This document shows positions 15,665 through 25,964 of a DNA stretch of 64,000 nt, piece by piece. The notes beneath the pieces are model-generated. The model was given only the letters and a program-made list of their open reading frames with translations, was not told the origin of the DNA and made no database searches. This stretch comes from Thermothelomyces thermophilus ATCC 42464 (taxonomy: Eukaryota; Ascomycota; Sordariomycetes; Sordariales; Chaetomiaceae): NCBI RefSeq assembly GCF_000226095.1, contig NC_016472.1:7626001-7690000 (forward strand). Direction: 5' to 3'. How positions within the stretch are numbered: the first letter of the stretch is position 1; each line of letters begins with the position of its first letter. The position numbers and the translations under genes were made by a program.

Positions 15665-18478
15665 ATGCCGTCCTCTAAGGACCGCGAGGTCGATGTCCTC
15701 GATGATCGCCCGCGCGAGAAAATCCACCGATCCAAGTCCGAGCGCAAGGACAGAGGCCGCGACCGAGACAAGGACAGGGACCGCGAGAGGGAAAAGGAGC
15801 GGAGGAGAGACCGGGACCGCGAAACCGACCGGGACAAGGACTCCTTCTTGTCGTCTTTGTCGTCTTCTCACCGCCACACGTACACCTCGTACCGGACGTC
15901 CAAGTCTCTGAAACTGAGGCCGACCGACAGCGAGACGCACTCTCGATCTCACCGACGACACAAGACGAAGGACATGGACAGGGACGAGCTCGAAGACAGG
16001 TCGGCCGCCTCCCGGTCCATGGTGGACCTGGTGCCGGAGCTGTCGCGGGGTCTGGCCAGCGAGCGGGGGAGCTTGCCGTATCCGTCCTTCAGCAGAGCTC
16101 ACAGCAAGGAGGCGCTGCACAGCAAGGAGGACGTCTCTTCCTCGCCTGGTGCCCGGCGGCGGGACCCGCTCACACCAGACACGACGGACCTCGGCGGCGG
16201 CAGCGAGATGCGGCGGTCCATGTCGGTCGACTCGCCCTTCGCGGCCCGGAAGAGCTCGACGGCACGAAAGGACGCCCGCCAGGACGACCGGCCGCCGTCG
16301 CCACCCGACACAGACGTTTCCGGCCAGAGGAAGAGACCCGAGTCTCCGGTGTCGGGGAAAGAAGGGGAGGCGCCCGAGACGAGGCCGTCATCGAGGGGCT
16401 CGTGGGTGTCGAGGTCCACGTCCAAGCACGAATCTAAATCGAGGGTCTCCAAGACCTCGAGCCAGGCCACCTTTGTCATGCGACCAGCATCTTCGGCCCG
16501 GGCGCCCCGTCGGGAGGACCATCGAGCGCCAAAGTCCGAGGTCACTGATGCTTCTACCGTCGAACCGGGCCCCGCTGCCGCCGCCGCAGCAGCAGCAGCT
16601 CCTCAGCAACGGAACGGACCCGTAGCCCGCCCTGCGCCCACCGAGGCGGGGGATTACTCTCCCGAGTCAGCGATAGACGTCTCCCCGCAGACGCCGACGC
16701 ACACACCTCAGTTCCCACCGCCGCCCATGATTCCCGAAGAGAAGAATCACTACTCGACATCCGACGTTCCTACCCCCTCCGCAACCCCCTTCACTCCCGC
16801 ACCGCCTCCTCCTCCGCCTCCTCCGCCCCCGCCCCCGACCTTCAACCTTCTGGAGGTGCCGCGGGTGGATTATCTCTTACAGAACGGTGGCCTGCCACAT
16901 CCAGTTCCCAAGACATTTCTCTCCGTGCTTCCGCGGCAGAATGGGACGCGGCCTTCCAACCCGCCCCTTCAGGGCGCCGAAACGCTCTTTGCGCCGTTTT
17001 TCAACCTCCTCAACCAGTATCAGACGGTGCTGTCCGGGCACGGTTCCATGGCTGTCGCGACAGGTCACCGGACCGTAGCCCGCCGCCTCCTGGACCGGTT
17101 AGAGAACGTCTTCTCCCGCGACCTCTGTCCGGACGGCTGCCCATGCATCATCTGCGAGCGGTCCGGGCAGCCTCGCAGGGGGCTCGGCTGGGGAGAGGTG
17201 CTCGAGCGCGTCAGCGGGAGGGTGGAGCTGCCGCCGTGGCCGCCGTTCGATTTCACCGTGCTCGGCTCCAAGGCGGTCGAAGAGCTGGCCGACGTCCCGC
17301 CCCGGCCGTCGTCACCGGTCAAGATGGACCCCGACATTGCCGAGGAGTTCCGGGAGCACTACCTCCGCCAGACGAAGCGCGTCCGGGCCGCGGTCGACAA
17401 GTGGATGAGCAGCTGCGAGAAGACGGCGGTGGCGGCGCCGCCGCCGCAGGACGTCGACGACGAGACGCTCGCCTTCGCCATCCTCACCAACCTCGAGCAG
17501 GAAGACCGGCCGTACTTCAACGCCCTCCTCGCGGGCTCGCGGGAGCTGCAGTCCCCCCTCCGCGCCCCGACCCCGGTTCGCCGGCCGCGCAACGACTTCA
17601 TCATCAAGATGGGCCTCTCGCTGCAGCGGCTGTACCGCCTGGCCCAGACCCCGCGCGACGCCGAGACGGCCGTCTACCTCGTCAAGCACCCGGCCGTCCA
17701 CGACCTGCTCCACACCATCTCCGACATTAGCGCCTCCGAGTGGGAGATCCTCACCTCGGGCCGCTTCGACGGCTTCCTCTGGTCGGGCGCCGAGGACGAC
17801 GGCGTCGTGCCCGGCGAGAGCGTCTCGCGCATGGCCACCCCGGCGAGCGGCATCCTCCCGCAGCCGCCGCCATCGTCGGCGTCCCGCATGATGAGTCCCG
17901 CGGCCGCCCCGGGACGGCCCGTGTCGCGCAACGCGCCGGCGACGACAACCGCCTACTGCACCCCGTACTCGCGCGGCCCGACGCCGGCCTCGTTCGTCAG
18001 CGGCGTCTCGGCGGCGTCGTCGTCGACCACCTACCCCTCCCGCTCGGCCGTGACGCACGACGAGGAGGTCGAGGTAGCCACGCTGGCGGAGCTCGAGCGC
18101 GAGATCTTCAACGGCATGGAGGCGCTCGAGGACGCCTTCGAGAAGCTGCACGAGAAGGCCATGGCCGTCCGCGAGGCCCTCCGCCGCCGCGGCGCCGCCC
18201 TCCAGATGAGCCTGCAGCAGCGTCGCCGCGCCGGCGCCGCCGCCGGTGTCGGCATCGACGTCCTCCCCCTCAGCGGCTCCAGCGGCGCCTACGACCGCCC
18301 CGCCTGGGCCGACGAGGAGAGCGTCGACGGCGCAGACAGCGAGTGGGGCGGCGACGACCTCAGCGAGCTCGCCCCGGACGACTCGGCCAGCCAGGTCAGC
18401 AGCAACCGCCTGCGCCGGCCCAAGCGCCGGAGGGAGCGGGCCACCCCGGCGCCCATCGAGGAGGAGGACGAGCAGTGA
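15665..18478 (+). CDS. Large low-complexity protein with a Cys cluster, function unknown
   Basis: Single exon, 937 residues, start ATG at 15665 after a T-rich leader. The N-terminal region is a strongly charged Arg/Asp/Lys/Glu stretch (residues ~15-60), followed by a Ser-rich disordered region and an Ala run near 305. A run of about 13 Pro lies near residues 380-392. The middle (about 395-700) is folded-looking and conserved in style, with VDYLLQNGGLPHPVPKTFL and a Cys cluster CPDGCPCIIC near residue 488, a possible metal site. A helical segment (TLAELEREIFNGMEALEDA) lies near residue 805. The acidic C-terminus ends EEEDEQ. I recognise no catalytic domain. Arg/Asp-rich heads and Pro tracts suggest a nuclear or scaffold role, but this is only inference. 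Confidence 0.85.
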   Translation: MPSSKDREVDVLDDRPREKIHRSKSERKDRGRDRDKDRDREREKERRRDRDRETDRDKDSFLSSLSSSHRHTYTSYRTSKSLKLRPTDSETHSRSHRRHKTKDMDRDELEDRSAASRSMVDLVPELSRGLASERGSLPYPSFSRAHSKEALHSKEDVSSSPGARRRDPLTPDTTDLGGGSEMRRSMSVDSPFAARKSSTARKDARQDDRPPSPPDTDVSGQRKRPESPVSGKEGEAPETRPSSRGSWVSRSTSKHESKSRVSKTSSQATFVMRPASSARAPRREDHRAPKSEVTDASTVEPGPAAAAAAAAAPQQRNGPVARPAPTEAGDYSPESAIDVSPQTPTHTPQFPPPPMIPEEKNHYSTSDVPTPSATPFTPAPPPPPPPPPPPPTFNLLEVPRVDYLLQNGGLPHPVPKTFLSVLPRQNGTRPSNPPLQGAETLFAPFFNLLNQYQTVLSGHGSMAVATGHRTVARRLLDRLENVFSRDLCPDGCPCIICERSGQPRRGLGWGEVLERVSGRVELPPWPPFDFTVLGSKAVEELADVPPRPSSPVKMDPDIAEEFREHYLRQTKRVRAAVDKWMSSCEKTAVAAPPPQDVDDETLAFAILTNLEQEDRPYFNALLAGSRELQSPLRAPTPVRRPRNDFIIKMGLSLQRLYRLAQTPRDAETAVYLVKHPAVHDLLHTISDISASEWEILTSGRFDGFLWSGAEDDGVVPGESVSRMATPASGILPQPPPSSASRMMSPAAAPGRPVSRNAPATTTAYCTPYSRGPTPASFVSGVSAASSSTTYPSRSAVTHDEEVEVATLAELEREIFNGMEALEDAFEKLHEKAMAVREALRRRGAALQMSLQQRRRAGAAAGVGIDVLPLSGSSGAYDRPAWADEESVDGADSEWGGDDLSELAPDDSASQVSSNRLRRPKRRRERATPAPIEEEDEQ

Positions 18479-20436
18479 GTTGAGTGGTATATGCGTGTGT
18501 GTGTATGTATGTATGTCTGTACATACAACGTTTTGCAAGGCGAGGGATTCGAGGTTTGGAAAAGGGTTCCCGCGGGGGGGGGGGGGGGTTGGTGTGGGTT
18601 GAAGATGGCCCGGTTATATATACTCATTCATGTATGAAAGAGGGAAAAGGGTTCAGGAGCGTGGGTTGTGCATGGTTATTACACAGGCCGGCAGAGACGC
18701 ATGCGGGCAGGAAGGCAGGTAATGGATCTCGTATGTACAGCGCGATCCTTTTCTTTTTCTCTCTTCCTTTTTTCCTTCCTCTTCCTTCCTCTGCAACGTT
18801 GGGTTTTCTTATTATACTGGTCTTGCGTTGGGGTGTATTCTTCGGAGCGATGGCGATGGCAATGGCAATGATCTGGCGAGGCAAGGGCTTTCTATGATAC
18901 CTGAACCTCCTTTGGAGGTTAAAGTCTTCGTTTTCCTTTCCCAAGGTCTCTTAGGCGCATGTGTTTATGGAGGGGTGACCCGTTCACTCCTGCACTGCAG
19001 AACTAGTACTAGCCTGAGCAACGGTTCGGATTTGGGCACGAGAGCAGTTTCGTTATATCAATGTCTGTATGTACATATACTATAGTAAGTACGCAGGACG
19101 TCAGTTATCCCACGCCGTAGTGTATCAGGTCTGGTGGTGATGGTGATGGTGCTCTCGCCCCGGGCATCCCAATCTCCTCCCATGAGTCTCCGTTGTTTGC
19201 TCGCGCCAAGGAGAGCCGATCCACCTTCCATTGGTGGTCCCAATATCGCATGCGGCTTACGGATAATTCCCGGCGGTCCGCCCCGTGGGCGGGCAGGGGT
19301 CGATGAGCTGGTCACCAATCAGGGCGCGAAGCCTATCCCTTTTGGTTCATCCCCACAGGTCAGTTCTTTCATCGACCCATATCTGTGGGCCGGATCAGAA
19401 GAGGCAGCATCAGCATGGGGCATAACCTCGCGTCGCAACCTCGTCTTGATTTTGGCGGTGATGGCCAGTTCAAACCTGCCTGCACTTTAGCTTTGTTGGA
19501 GGAATGGAGCCAGAGGTTTCGTGGAAATTCTTCAGTGCACTGGACGATGAAGTCGTGGTCGTGCCCACGGCGCATACGGATCAGTTGAGCGGATATGCGA
19601 ATGATTAATTACCCGATGAATCTGGGCGGCTGCCGGGTATCCGCCTGGGGAAAATGAACGGTGGGGATGTTTGCTTTCCTCTCAGGGGAATTCTTGGCCG
19701 GGAATTTCTGAGCGTGTTGTACCGTATTTTCCATGGGGTTGCTTTTTTTTTTTTTTGTTCTGGCTATTCTGTCGAGCAATGTACTTCGTGGCTTCGTGTA
19801 CACGGCCTTGAGCAATTCCAAATCGTAGACGGCAAGCGGCAGTGACATGCTATTTTGACTGACCCGTTGTGCCCGCGCCGACCGAGGCGGAAGCCAAGTC
19901 GGTCTTCCCTCAGTTTTGGCGGTTGATCCTCGCCAAGGGGTTCTTAGCAATTGACCACCGCCCAGCTTGGGTATCTCCACCGCGAAAGCTTCCGAGCCAG
20001 CCGAGCCGTTGAAGGGGCGGCTGTCATTTCTACACCGTTGAAAACCAAGAAAGACACCTGGGCCGTTAGCCAAACACGGGATTCGAGGCCCTCCCAATTT
20101 CCCCGGTAGTAGACCTTTCGAAGCGCCGTCGCAGCAAACAGAACTCCCTCGCTCGCCGTTTTGAGTAGTAGGCTGAGAGTTGGGGGCCCGCCCTCCCTCT
20201 CAAACCTCGGACAGGTTCGCTCAGTAGAGCTGGGTTAGGGACGTGGTCACAGAGGTTTGACCTGCCCCCTTCCCTATTCATTTCGAGGAACGAAACGCAC
20301 AATGAGGTTGTTGGCAGCGCCCTTGCCAACACATACCCGGACCGCCGACGAGATCGATTGTAACCCGGGTTTCCTTAGTCCAACTTGGGAGTTGATATAA
20401 CCCCCCCCCTCCCGCGAGGCTTCGGCTCTGTTCAAC
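18479..20436. other. 2 kb intergenic region
   Basis: Begins with the probable 3' UTR of the 937-residue gene, containing TGTACATA at 18518-18525 and TGTATG repeats. A 15-G run follows at 18574-18588. Further right are a T-run near 19745 and a GGGTTAGGGA motif at 20232-20241, about 200 bases before the next start. No gene is supported. Confidence 0.5.
18574..18588 (+). repeat. Poly-G run (15 G)
   Basis: Homopolymer in the 3' flank of the 937-residue gene; a second G-run similar to that at 7243. Confidence 0.9.
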
Positions 20437-22942
20437 ATGGCGCCATGGAACCGCATTCGGCTCCCCATCTGGATCATTCTTTTCTCTCTCTTCTCCATAA
20501 CAAGCCAGGCTCGCGAGGCCAAGTATGCCTCTCCTCACCAGTCCGCCCCCCTCGCTCCGAGCACGAAGGAAGTCTGACCCCCAAAAAGAGCAGCAGTCCC
20601 CGGGTTGTACACCGGCAACTTTGGTAATTGTTTGGCCGGCGAGAGCGTGCTCGAGGTTACCAGGTTTGACGTCGCCTACGATGCCGGCAATAGGACCCTC
20701 GTCTTGCGCCTCGATGGCACGAGCAGTGTCAAGGAAGAGTCTGTCATGTGTAAGCATCACCGAGGGGGTGGGTGGTTAAGCGCGTGCTGGGGTTCGGGGG
20801 CTGACTGCCGGCAGTGCACCTGTCCATTGACGGATGTAAGGATCAGTTTTCCTTGTTCTCGCGAACACAATCAGGGGGGAGCTGACAGGAACCACCAGAT
20901 GGCGCCAACCGCTTCGTCATGGCCGTCGACCCGTGCAGTTTCAACATCAGCAGGTGAGCTGGAATGCATGCTGTGGCTCCGTCGTCCGGGGAAACCGAGA
21001 CTGATTGTATGCAGCCTCTGCACCCTGAGTGCAAAAAAAACCTTCTCTGCCAGGACGGTGCTCCCGGCTGGTGCTCAGCGCGTCGGAGAGCTGTCCGATT
21101 TTCCCTTTAACCTGCCAGACTATGAGGGCTCGGCAAAGCTACAGATGGTCGCCAAGTCTAACCAGGAAGTGATTGGGTGCGTTCAGGCCTCCATGACGAA
21201 CGGCAGGACGCTGTCCCAGCCCGAGATCGTAGCGCCCGTCCTCGGCGTTTTCACGCTGGTGGCCATCGTCGCCTCCTTCATGACGGCCGCATACGGCGTT
21301 AGCGTCCCGCACATGAGGATGCACCATGCTCATTCTCTCTCGGTCCTGGTCACGTTCGAGACCCTGCAGACAGTCTTCTTCACGGGGGCCCTCTCAGTCC
21401 ACTGGCCGCCCATCTTGATGGCCTGGTGGTCCAACTTCGCCTGGTCCGCCGGCCTCATCTACATCCGGGGCATGGTCCGGTCCATCAACAAGTTTGCCGG
21501 GGTGGACGACAGCGCAACCCGGTTCTTGGGCAGCGGCGAATCCCCGCCCTGGCTCCTTGCGAGATCCTCGGCGGTCGATGGAGCGTCCGGAAGCACGGGC
21601 AAGGGGCGTCCCGCCTACAACTCCAGTTTTCTTCACGACTATACCTGGTCCGGAAGCTTGGCAGCGCCCGGGTTGCCTCTCCCTGGCGGCACCTGGTCAG
21701 GGTTTCCTGCGACGCTCTCAGTTCTCGGCATCCCCGTCGCCGATGCGTTCATGATTGGGCTGATCTGGCTGCTGATAGCCATCGGGCTGGTCGCCTTGGC
21801 TACCGGGGGCTTCAAGACCATGCTCGAGGGGTTAGCGGCCACTGGTAGGATCAAGAAAGACCGGCTGCACTTTTTTCGCAGCCACTGGACCGGCTATCTC
21901 GGACATGCCATGCTGAGGACCCTCGTCGTCGCCTTCTTCATGCTCATGACGCTGGCGATGATGCAGCTGACGATTCGGATGACCGTCGGGCCCGTCGCTG
22001 TTGCCACGGTGGTGTTCATTTTCGCGCTAATCGGACTCATTGGCCTGATTGCGAGCAGTTGCAAAGCTCGAACCCGAGACGGGAGGTTCCAGGTCACGTC
22101 AGACCCAGTGATCTGCTTCCGGAAAAAGACGTCTGGCAAGATCCCCGGTTTGCGGTTTGGGTATGGGTTGGGTCGGGAGAGCACCATCAAAACCCACGCC
22201 CTCGACGTCCAGCCAGTCTTCCGCATCCCTCTCTTCAAGATTCGCCACTCCAATAACGACCCGGACCGGCCCAGCGTGCACTTGGACGAGCGCTTCGTGA
22301 AGAGATTCGGCTGGCTTACGGCGAGATACCGCCGCTCGCGATGGTGGTTCCTGGCATACCATGTCGGTTACCTGTTCTGTCGCGCCGCCTTCTTGGGGGG
22401 CGGATGGAAGACCCCACGCGTCCAGGTCTGCGGCGTTTTGGCAGTCGACGTTGTGAACTTTGTCGTTGCCGCCATCCTGTCACCCTTTGAAGGAGCTCGC
22501 AACACGGTCATGGGCGTCTGGATACTCGGCATCTGCAAGATAGTCACAGGCGGCGTGGCCGCCGCCATGCTCTCAAACCCGGAGATTAAGCGCTCCAAAG
22601 CAGCCGAGCTCGGAATTGTGATAATCGCTGTCCAAGCCCTGGCCGTGGCCGCCCTGCTGGTGCTGATTGTCCTCAGCGCGGCCTCCTCCTTTCTGTCTTT
22701 GATGCGCAACCGTGAGGAAATGGACCCCGACTGGCTCGAGCCGGTGCGGGTGGCCTACTTCACAAAGATGGAGAGGAAGGCCCGAGATGCGCGCTTCGTC
22801 AACGAGACGGAGCCGCCTCCGCCGACGCCACGGTTCTCGGTCCTCTCGATCCGGCGTCGCCCCAAGATCGAGGACGAGGACGAGGACATGAACCCGGCTC
22901 CGTACGGACCGGAACAACAACATCATCATCATCATCAGCAGC

Positions 22943-22978
<36 letters not shown>

Positions 22979-23478
22979 CGACGCCCGACGACAGCTCCGC
23001 GGACGACTCCCGATCGCGTGCCCGCCGCAGCCACGGCAGCTACAGCCGCGCGGGCAGCGTCAGCCCGCGGCTAAGCACGGGCAGCCTCCCGCCGGCAGCC
23101 CGGCCGTACCGCCTGTCGTGGTCGTCGAGGGAGCTTGGGGAGCTGGCGGCGGCGGGGGCGGGACCTAGCAGCCGTCCGGACAGCGTCCTGACCAAGCGGC
23201 TCAGCGGCGTCACCTGCGTGGTGGTCACCGACTGCGACGCGGCGCCATCCAATGCGTCGTGGGTAGAACCGGAGTCGGCCAGGCCGCGGGACAGCACTTG
23301 CAGCTTGGGCACGCGCACGCCGTCGGCCAGTAGGTCGTCGAGCCCGGCCATCGGGAGGTCGCCGAGTCCTGGATTCGGGAGGTCCTCGAGGGAGTTTGTT
23401 GTCGGTGGTAGCTCGGCTCACGTTGACGGGAGGAGACCGCCTACGGCATTGCCTGAAGCCCCAGAGCCGCAAGAGTAA
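20437..23478 (+). CDS. TRP-like (Flc/Pkd2-type) membrane protein with ML-like N-terminal domain
   Basis: Five exons, about 928 residues: 20437-20522, 20589-20749, 20815-20835, 20899-20953, 21015-23478. The ATG at 20437 opens a signal peptide (MAPWNRIRLPIWIILFSLFS). Intron 1 ends AAAAAG, the only acceptor that restores phase (...AREAKAAVPGLYTGNFG). The luminal ML-like domain holds paired Cys (FGNCL, DPCSFN, SLCTLS). About nine hydrophobic helices run from residue ~200 to ~660, matching the fungal TRP family (Flc1-3, S. pombe Pkd2). Those proteins act in ER or plasma-membrane Ca2+ handling, FAD/haem transport and wall integrity. The cytosolic tail is low complexity with His5, Gln and Glu-Gln repeats, then Ser/Arg-rich. 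Exon 3 is only 21 nt. The substrate cannot be told from sequence. Confidence 0.88.
22919..22978 (+). repeat. Coding CAT/CAG/GAG repeat (His-Gln-Glu tract)
   Basis: CAT, CAG and alternating CAGGAG codons encode His5, Gln4 and (Glu-Gln)5 in the TRP-like protein tail. Confidence 0.9.
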
Positions 23479-24714
23479 ACCTTGTTTTCCTTTCTTTTCC
23501 TTTCCTTTCCTTTCCTGTCCTGTCCATTCCTGTCCTTCCCTCTCCTTTTCTTGATCAGTTGGTTGTCATCTAGCCGCCCTTTGTAATGATGTATAAACAA
23601 TAGCGCGTCCATTCAGAGCCGTTTGCTTCTGTCTCGCCTTCGCATCTGCAAGGTCAGCTGCAGCTTTAATCCCCGGCAATATACGGCTTGCAGTGTGCAT
23701 GTGCACTTACGGAGTGCATCAGACACAATGTTGTACATACTGATACATATCCATAGTGTACCCTCCGTAGTATAGTCGACATATTGCATCGTTTGTTCAC
23801 TCGGCAGGTTCCGATCATCGAGAAACCAAAGAAAACAGGACCGGCTCCTACACGACGGGCTGAGACCTCTGGCGTATTGTCCATCCTGGACTTACATCAG
23901 TGACCTCTGAGTGAGTAAAAGACGAAATACAGTACGGAATGCTCCGTACGTAGGTACCGACCTTGCAGTAATCCGTGCACTACGGATAGGTAACCTCGCT
24001 CGGGAATAACTAACGTGGTTTCCTCCGCTCCGGATCGGCATCAAAAGTTGGCCTGCGTCATCCGTGCCTGCGTTCGCTGCAAGTTTCCCCGCGCCCCCGT
24101 TCTTAACTCCCGAACCCCTCCTTCCCCAACTTCCTGCCGAACAACCCCACCTTGGGATCCAATCCATCCCGCTGGGAAGCTGACACACGGCCTACCCCAT
24201 TTCCTTCTCGACCGTGGACGTTGGTTAGGCGGTCTCCAGTCCTGCGCAGTAGTAGGCCGGGCCAATCCTTGTTAGCGGTAACTATTTAGAATAACTAGTA
24301 CATACATATCCGTACCTGGGAGGCAAAAAGCCGGCCGGGCCATCTGCCGGGTGCTATTTTCCTTGTCCGAGTCGCTCGTTTAAAACACCCACACTCGGAT
24401 GACCCTCGGAGGTCCCCTTTATATCGTCGTGTTATCATCAATTGATCAAATCTTTCCAATCCAACGATTGGTCCTTTATCATCTATAGAGAAGAACATAT
24501 CGTGTTACAGACGTGCAGCCCTGAGGACATTAGGTTAGGTCTGCAGTCAGCTCGCTCGCGACCTCCACTACACACTACACTAACTACATCAGCAGATTCA
24601 CGAATCAAGCGTGTCGAACCGCCACCCCCTCCTTTACCACCGCAATCCCCTCTACTACTGCCAATCCCATAACCACCACCAACAGGCAAAGCAATTTAAA
24701 GAGGGGAAAAAAAC
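23479..24714. other. Intergenic region
   Basis: Starts with a pyrimidine-rich stretch of TTTCC units (23482-23550) after the TRP-like gene. It contains TACATACATA-like motifs near 23735 and 24300. The last ~200 bases before 24715 are CA/CT-rich, as in a 5' leader. No gene is supported. Confidence 0.5.
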
Positions 24715-25920
24715 ATGGGTAGGGGAGAATCAGGCCAGACCTCCGCGCAGGCCGGAGGCGCGCCCCCGGCCCTGCTCGACCTGACCATCGACAACATCAC
24801 GCCCAACACGATCCGCATCAACTCGCAGAGCGACAACGCCCGCCTGACGTACCTGATGGCGCGGTTGGTGACACACCTGCACGACTTTGCTCGCGAGACG
24901 CGGCTGAGCACGGCCGAGTGGATGGCGGCGATCGAGTTCCTGATCAGCTGCGGAAAGATCTGCAGCGATGTGCGCAATGTATGTTTTGTTCATTGTTGGT
25001 TTTTCTTACAAAAACCGTTACCTCTCTTCTCTACGATTAGGGGCTGAAGGTGAAGGTGTGTGTGACTAATCACGAGCGACAGGAGTTCATCCTGCTGTCC
25101 GACGTCCTCGGCCTGTCGCTGCTGGTCGACAACATCAACCACCCCAAACCGCCGGGCGGCACCGAGGGCTCCGTGCTCGGGCCCTTCCACACGCATGACG
25201 CGCCGGTGCTGCCCAATGGCGCGAGCATGACGTCGGACCCGGCGGGCGAGCCGATGCTGGCCGTGTGCACGGTCAAGGACACGCAGGGCCGGCCCATACC
25301 GGGCGTGACCATCGACATCTGGGAGACGGACAGCTCCGGCCACTACGACGTGCAGCACGCCGACCGCGATGGCCCCAGCGAGCGGTGCGTCATGGTCAGC
25401 GATGAGCAGGGGAGGTTCTGGTTCCGCGGAATCAAACCCGTGAGCTACCCGATCCCCCACGACGGCCCCGTGGGCAAGTTGCTGCAGATGTTGAATCGGC
25501 ATTGTTGGCGGCCGGCACACGTGCATTTCATGTTTGCGAAAGAGGGCTGGGACCGTTTGATCACGTAAGTTCTGCTGTCCTCCCCATTCACAGAGACGCT
25601 TCGTTGGCCCCCTTTGTGTACATTTGCTGACGGGTATCTCTATTTATAGAGCCTTGTATCTCCGAGGTGACCCCTACGAGACGTCTGACGCCGTGTTTGG
25701 CGTCAAGAAGAGTCTGATAATCGACCTCGACAGGGTCGACAAGAAGACAGCCGAGGAGTACGGCGTAGAGGAGGGGATATGGCTGCTGAAGCACGACTTC
25801 GTGCTGACGACCCAGGAGGAGACGGAGCAGCTCAGAGACCAGCTGGCTACCGAAGCGTTGCAAAAGCTGGGATTGAACCTCAAGTTGGTTGATCACCTCC
25901 CGGTGCCTGATTTGGATTGA
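24715..25920 (+). CDS. Intradiol ring-cleavage dioxygenase (hydroxyquinol 1,2-dioxygenase type)
   Basis: Three exons: 24715-24978, 25083-25564, 25650-25920; 338 residues. Intron 1 ends at CGACAG after a strong TGACTAATC branch, giving the expected junction DVRNEFILLSDVLG. An N-terminal dioxygenase dimerisation region precedes the catalytic beta fold. The four Fe(III) ligands expected of the family are visible: Tyr176 (GHYDVQH), Tyr210 (PVSYPIPHDG), His234 and His236 (RPAHVHFMF). There is no signal peptide, so it is cytosolic, unlike the secreted fungal intradiol proteins. These enzymes open hydroxyquinol or catechol to maleylacetate or muconate in aromatic catabolism (3-oxoadipate route). No other pathway gene lies nearby. 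Hydroxyquinol versus catechol preference is inferred. Confidence 0.92.
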
Positions 25921-25964
25921 GAAAGCCTTGGGAATTCCAATCAGCGTTTTTGATGTTCCTCCTC

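Noticed and set aside
17312-18538. 408-codon minus-strand frame opposite the 937-residue gene
   Set aside because: Low-complexity Ala/Gly/Arg antisense product with no motif; GC-driven shadow.
25050-25082. Reading MKVCVTNHERQ as coding in the dioxygenase
   Set aside because: This stretch holds the TGACTAATC branch site and CAG acceptor; removing it gives the conserved DVRNEFILL junction.
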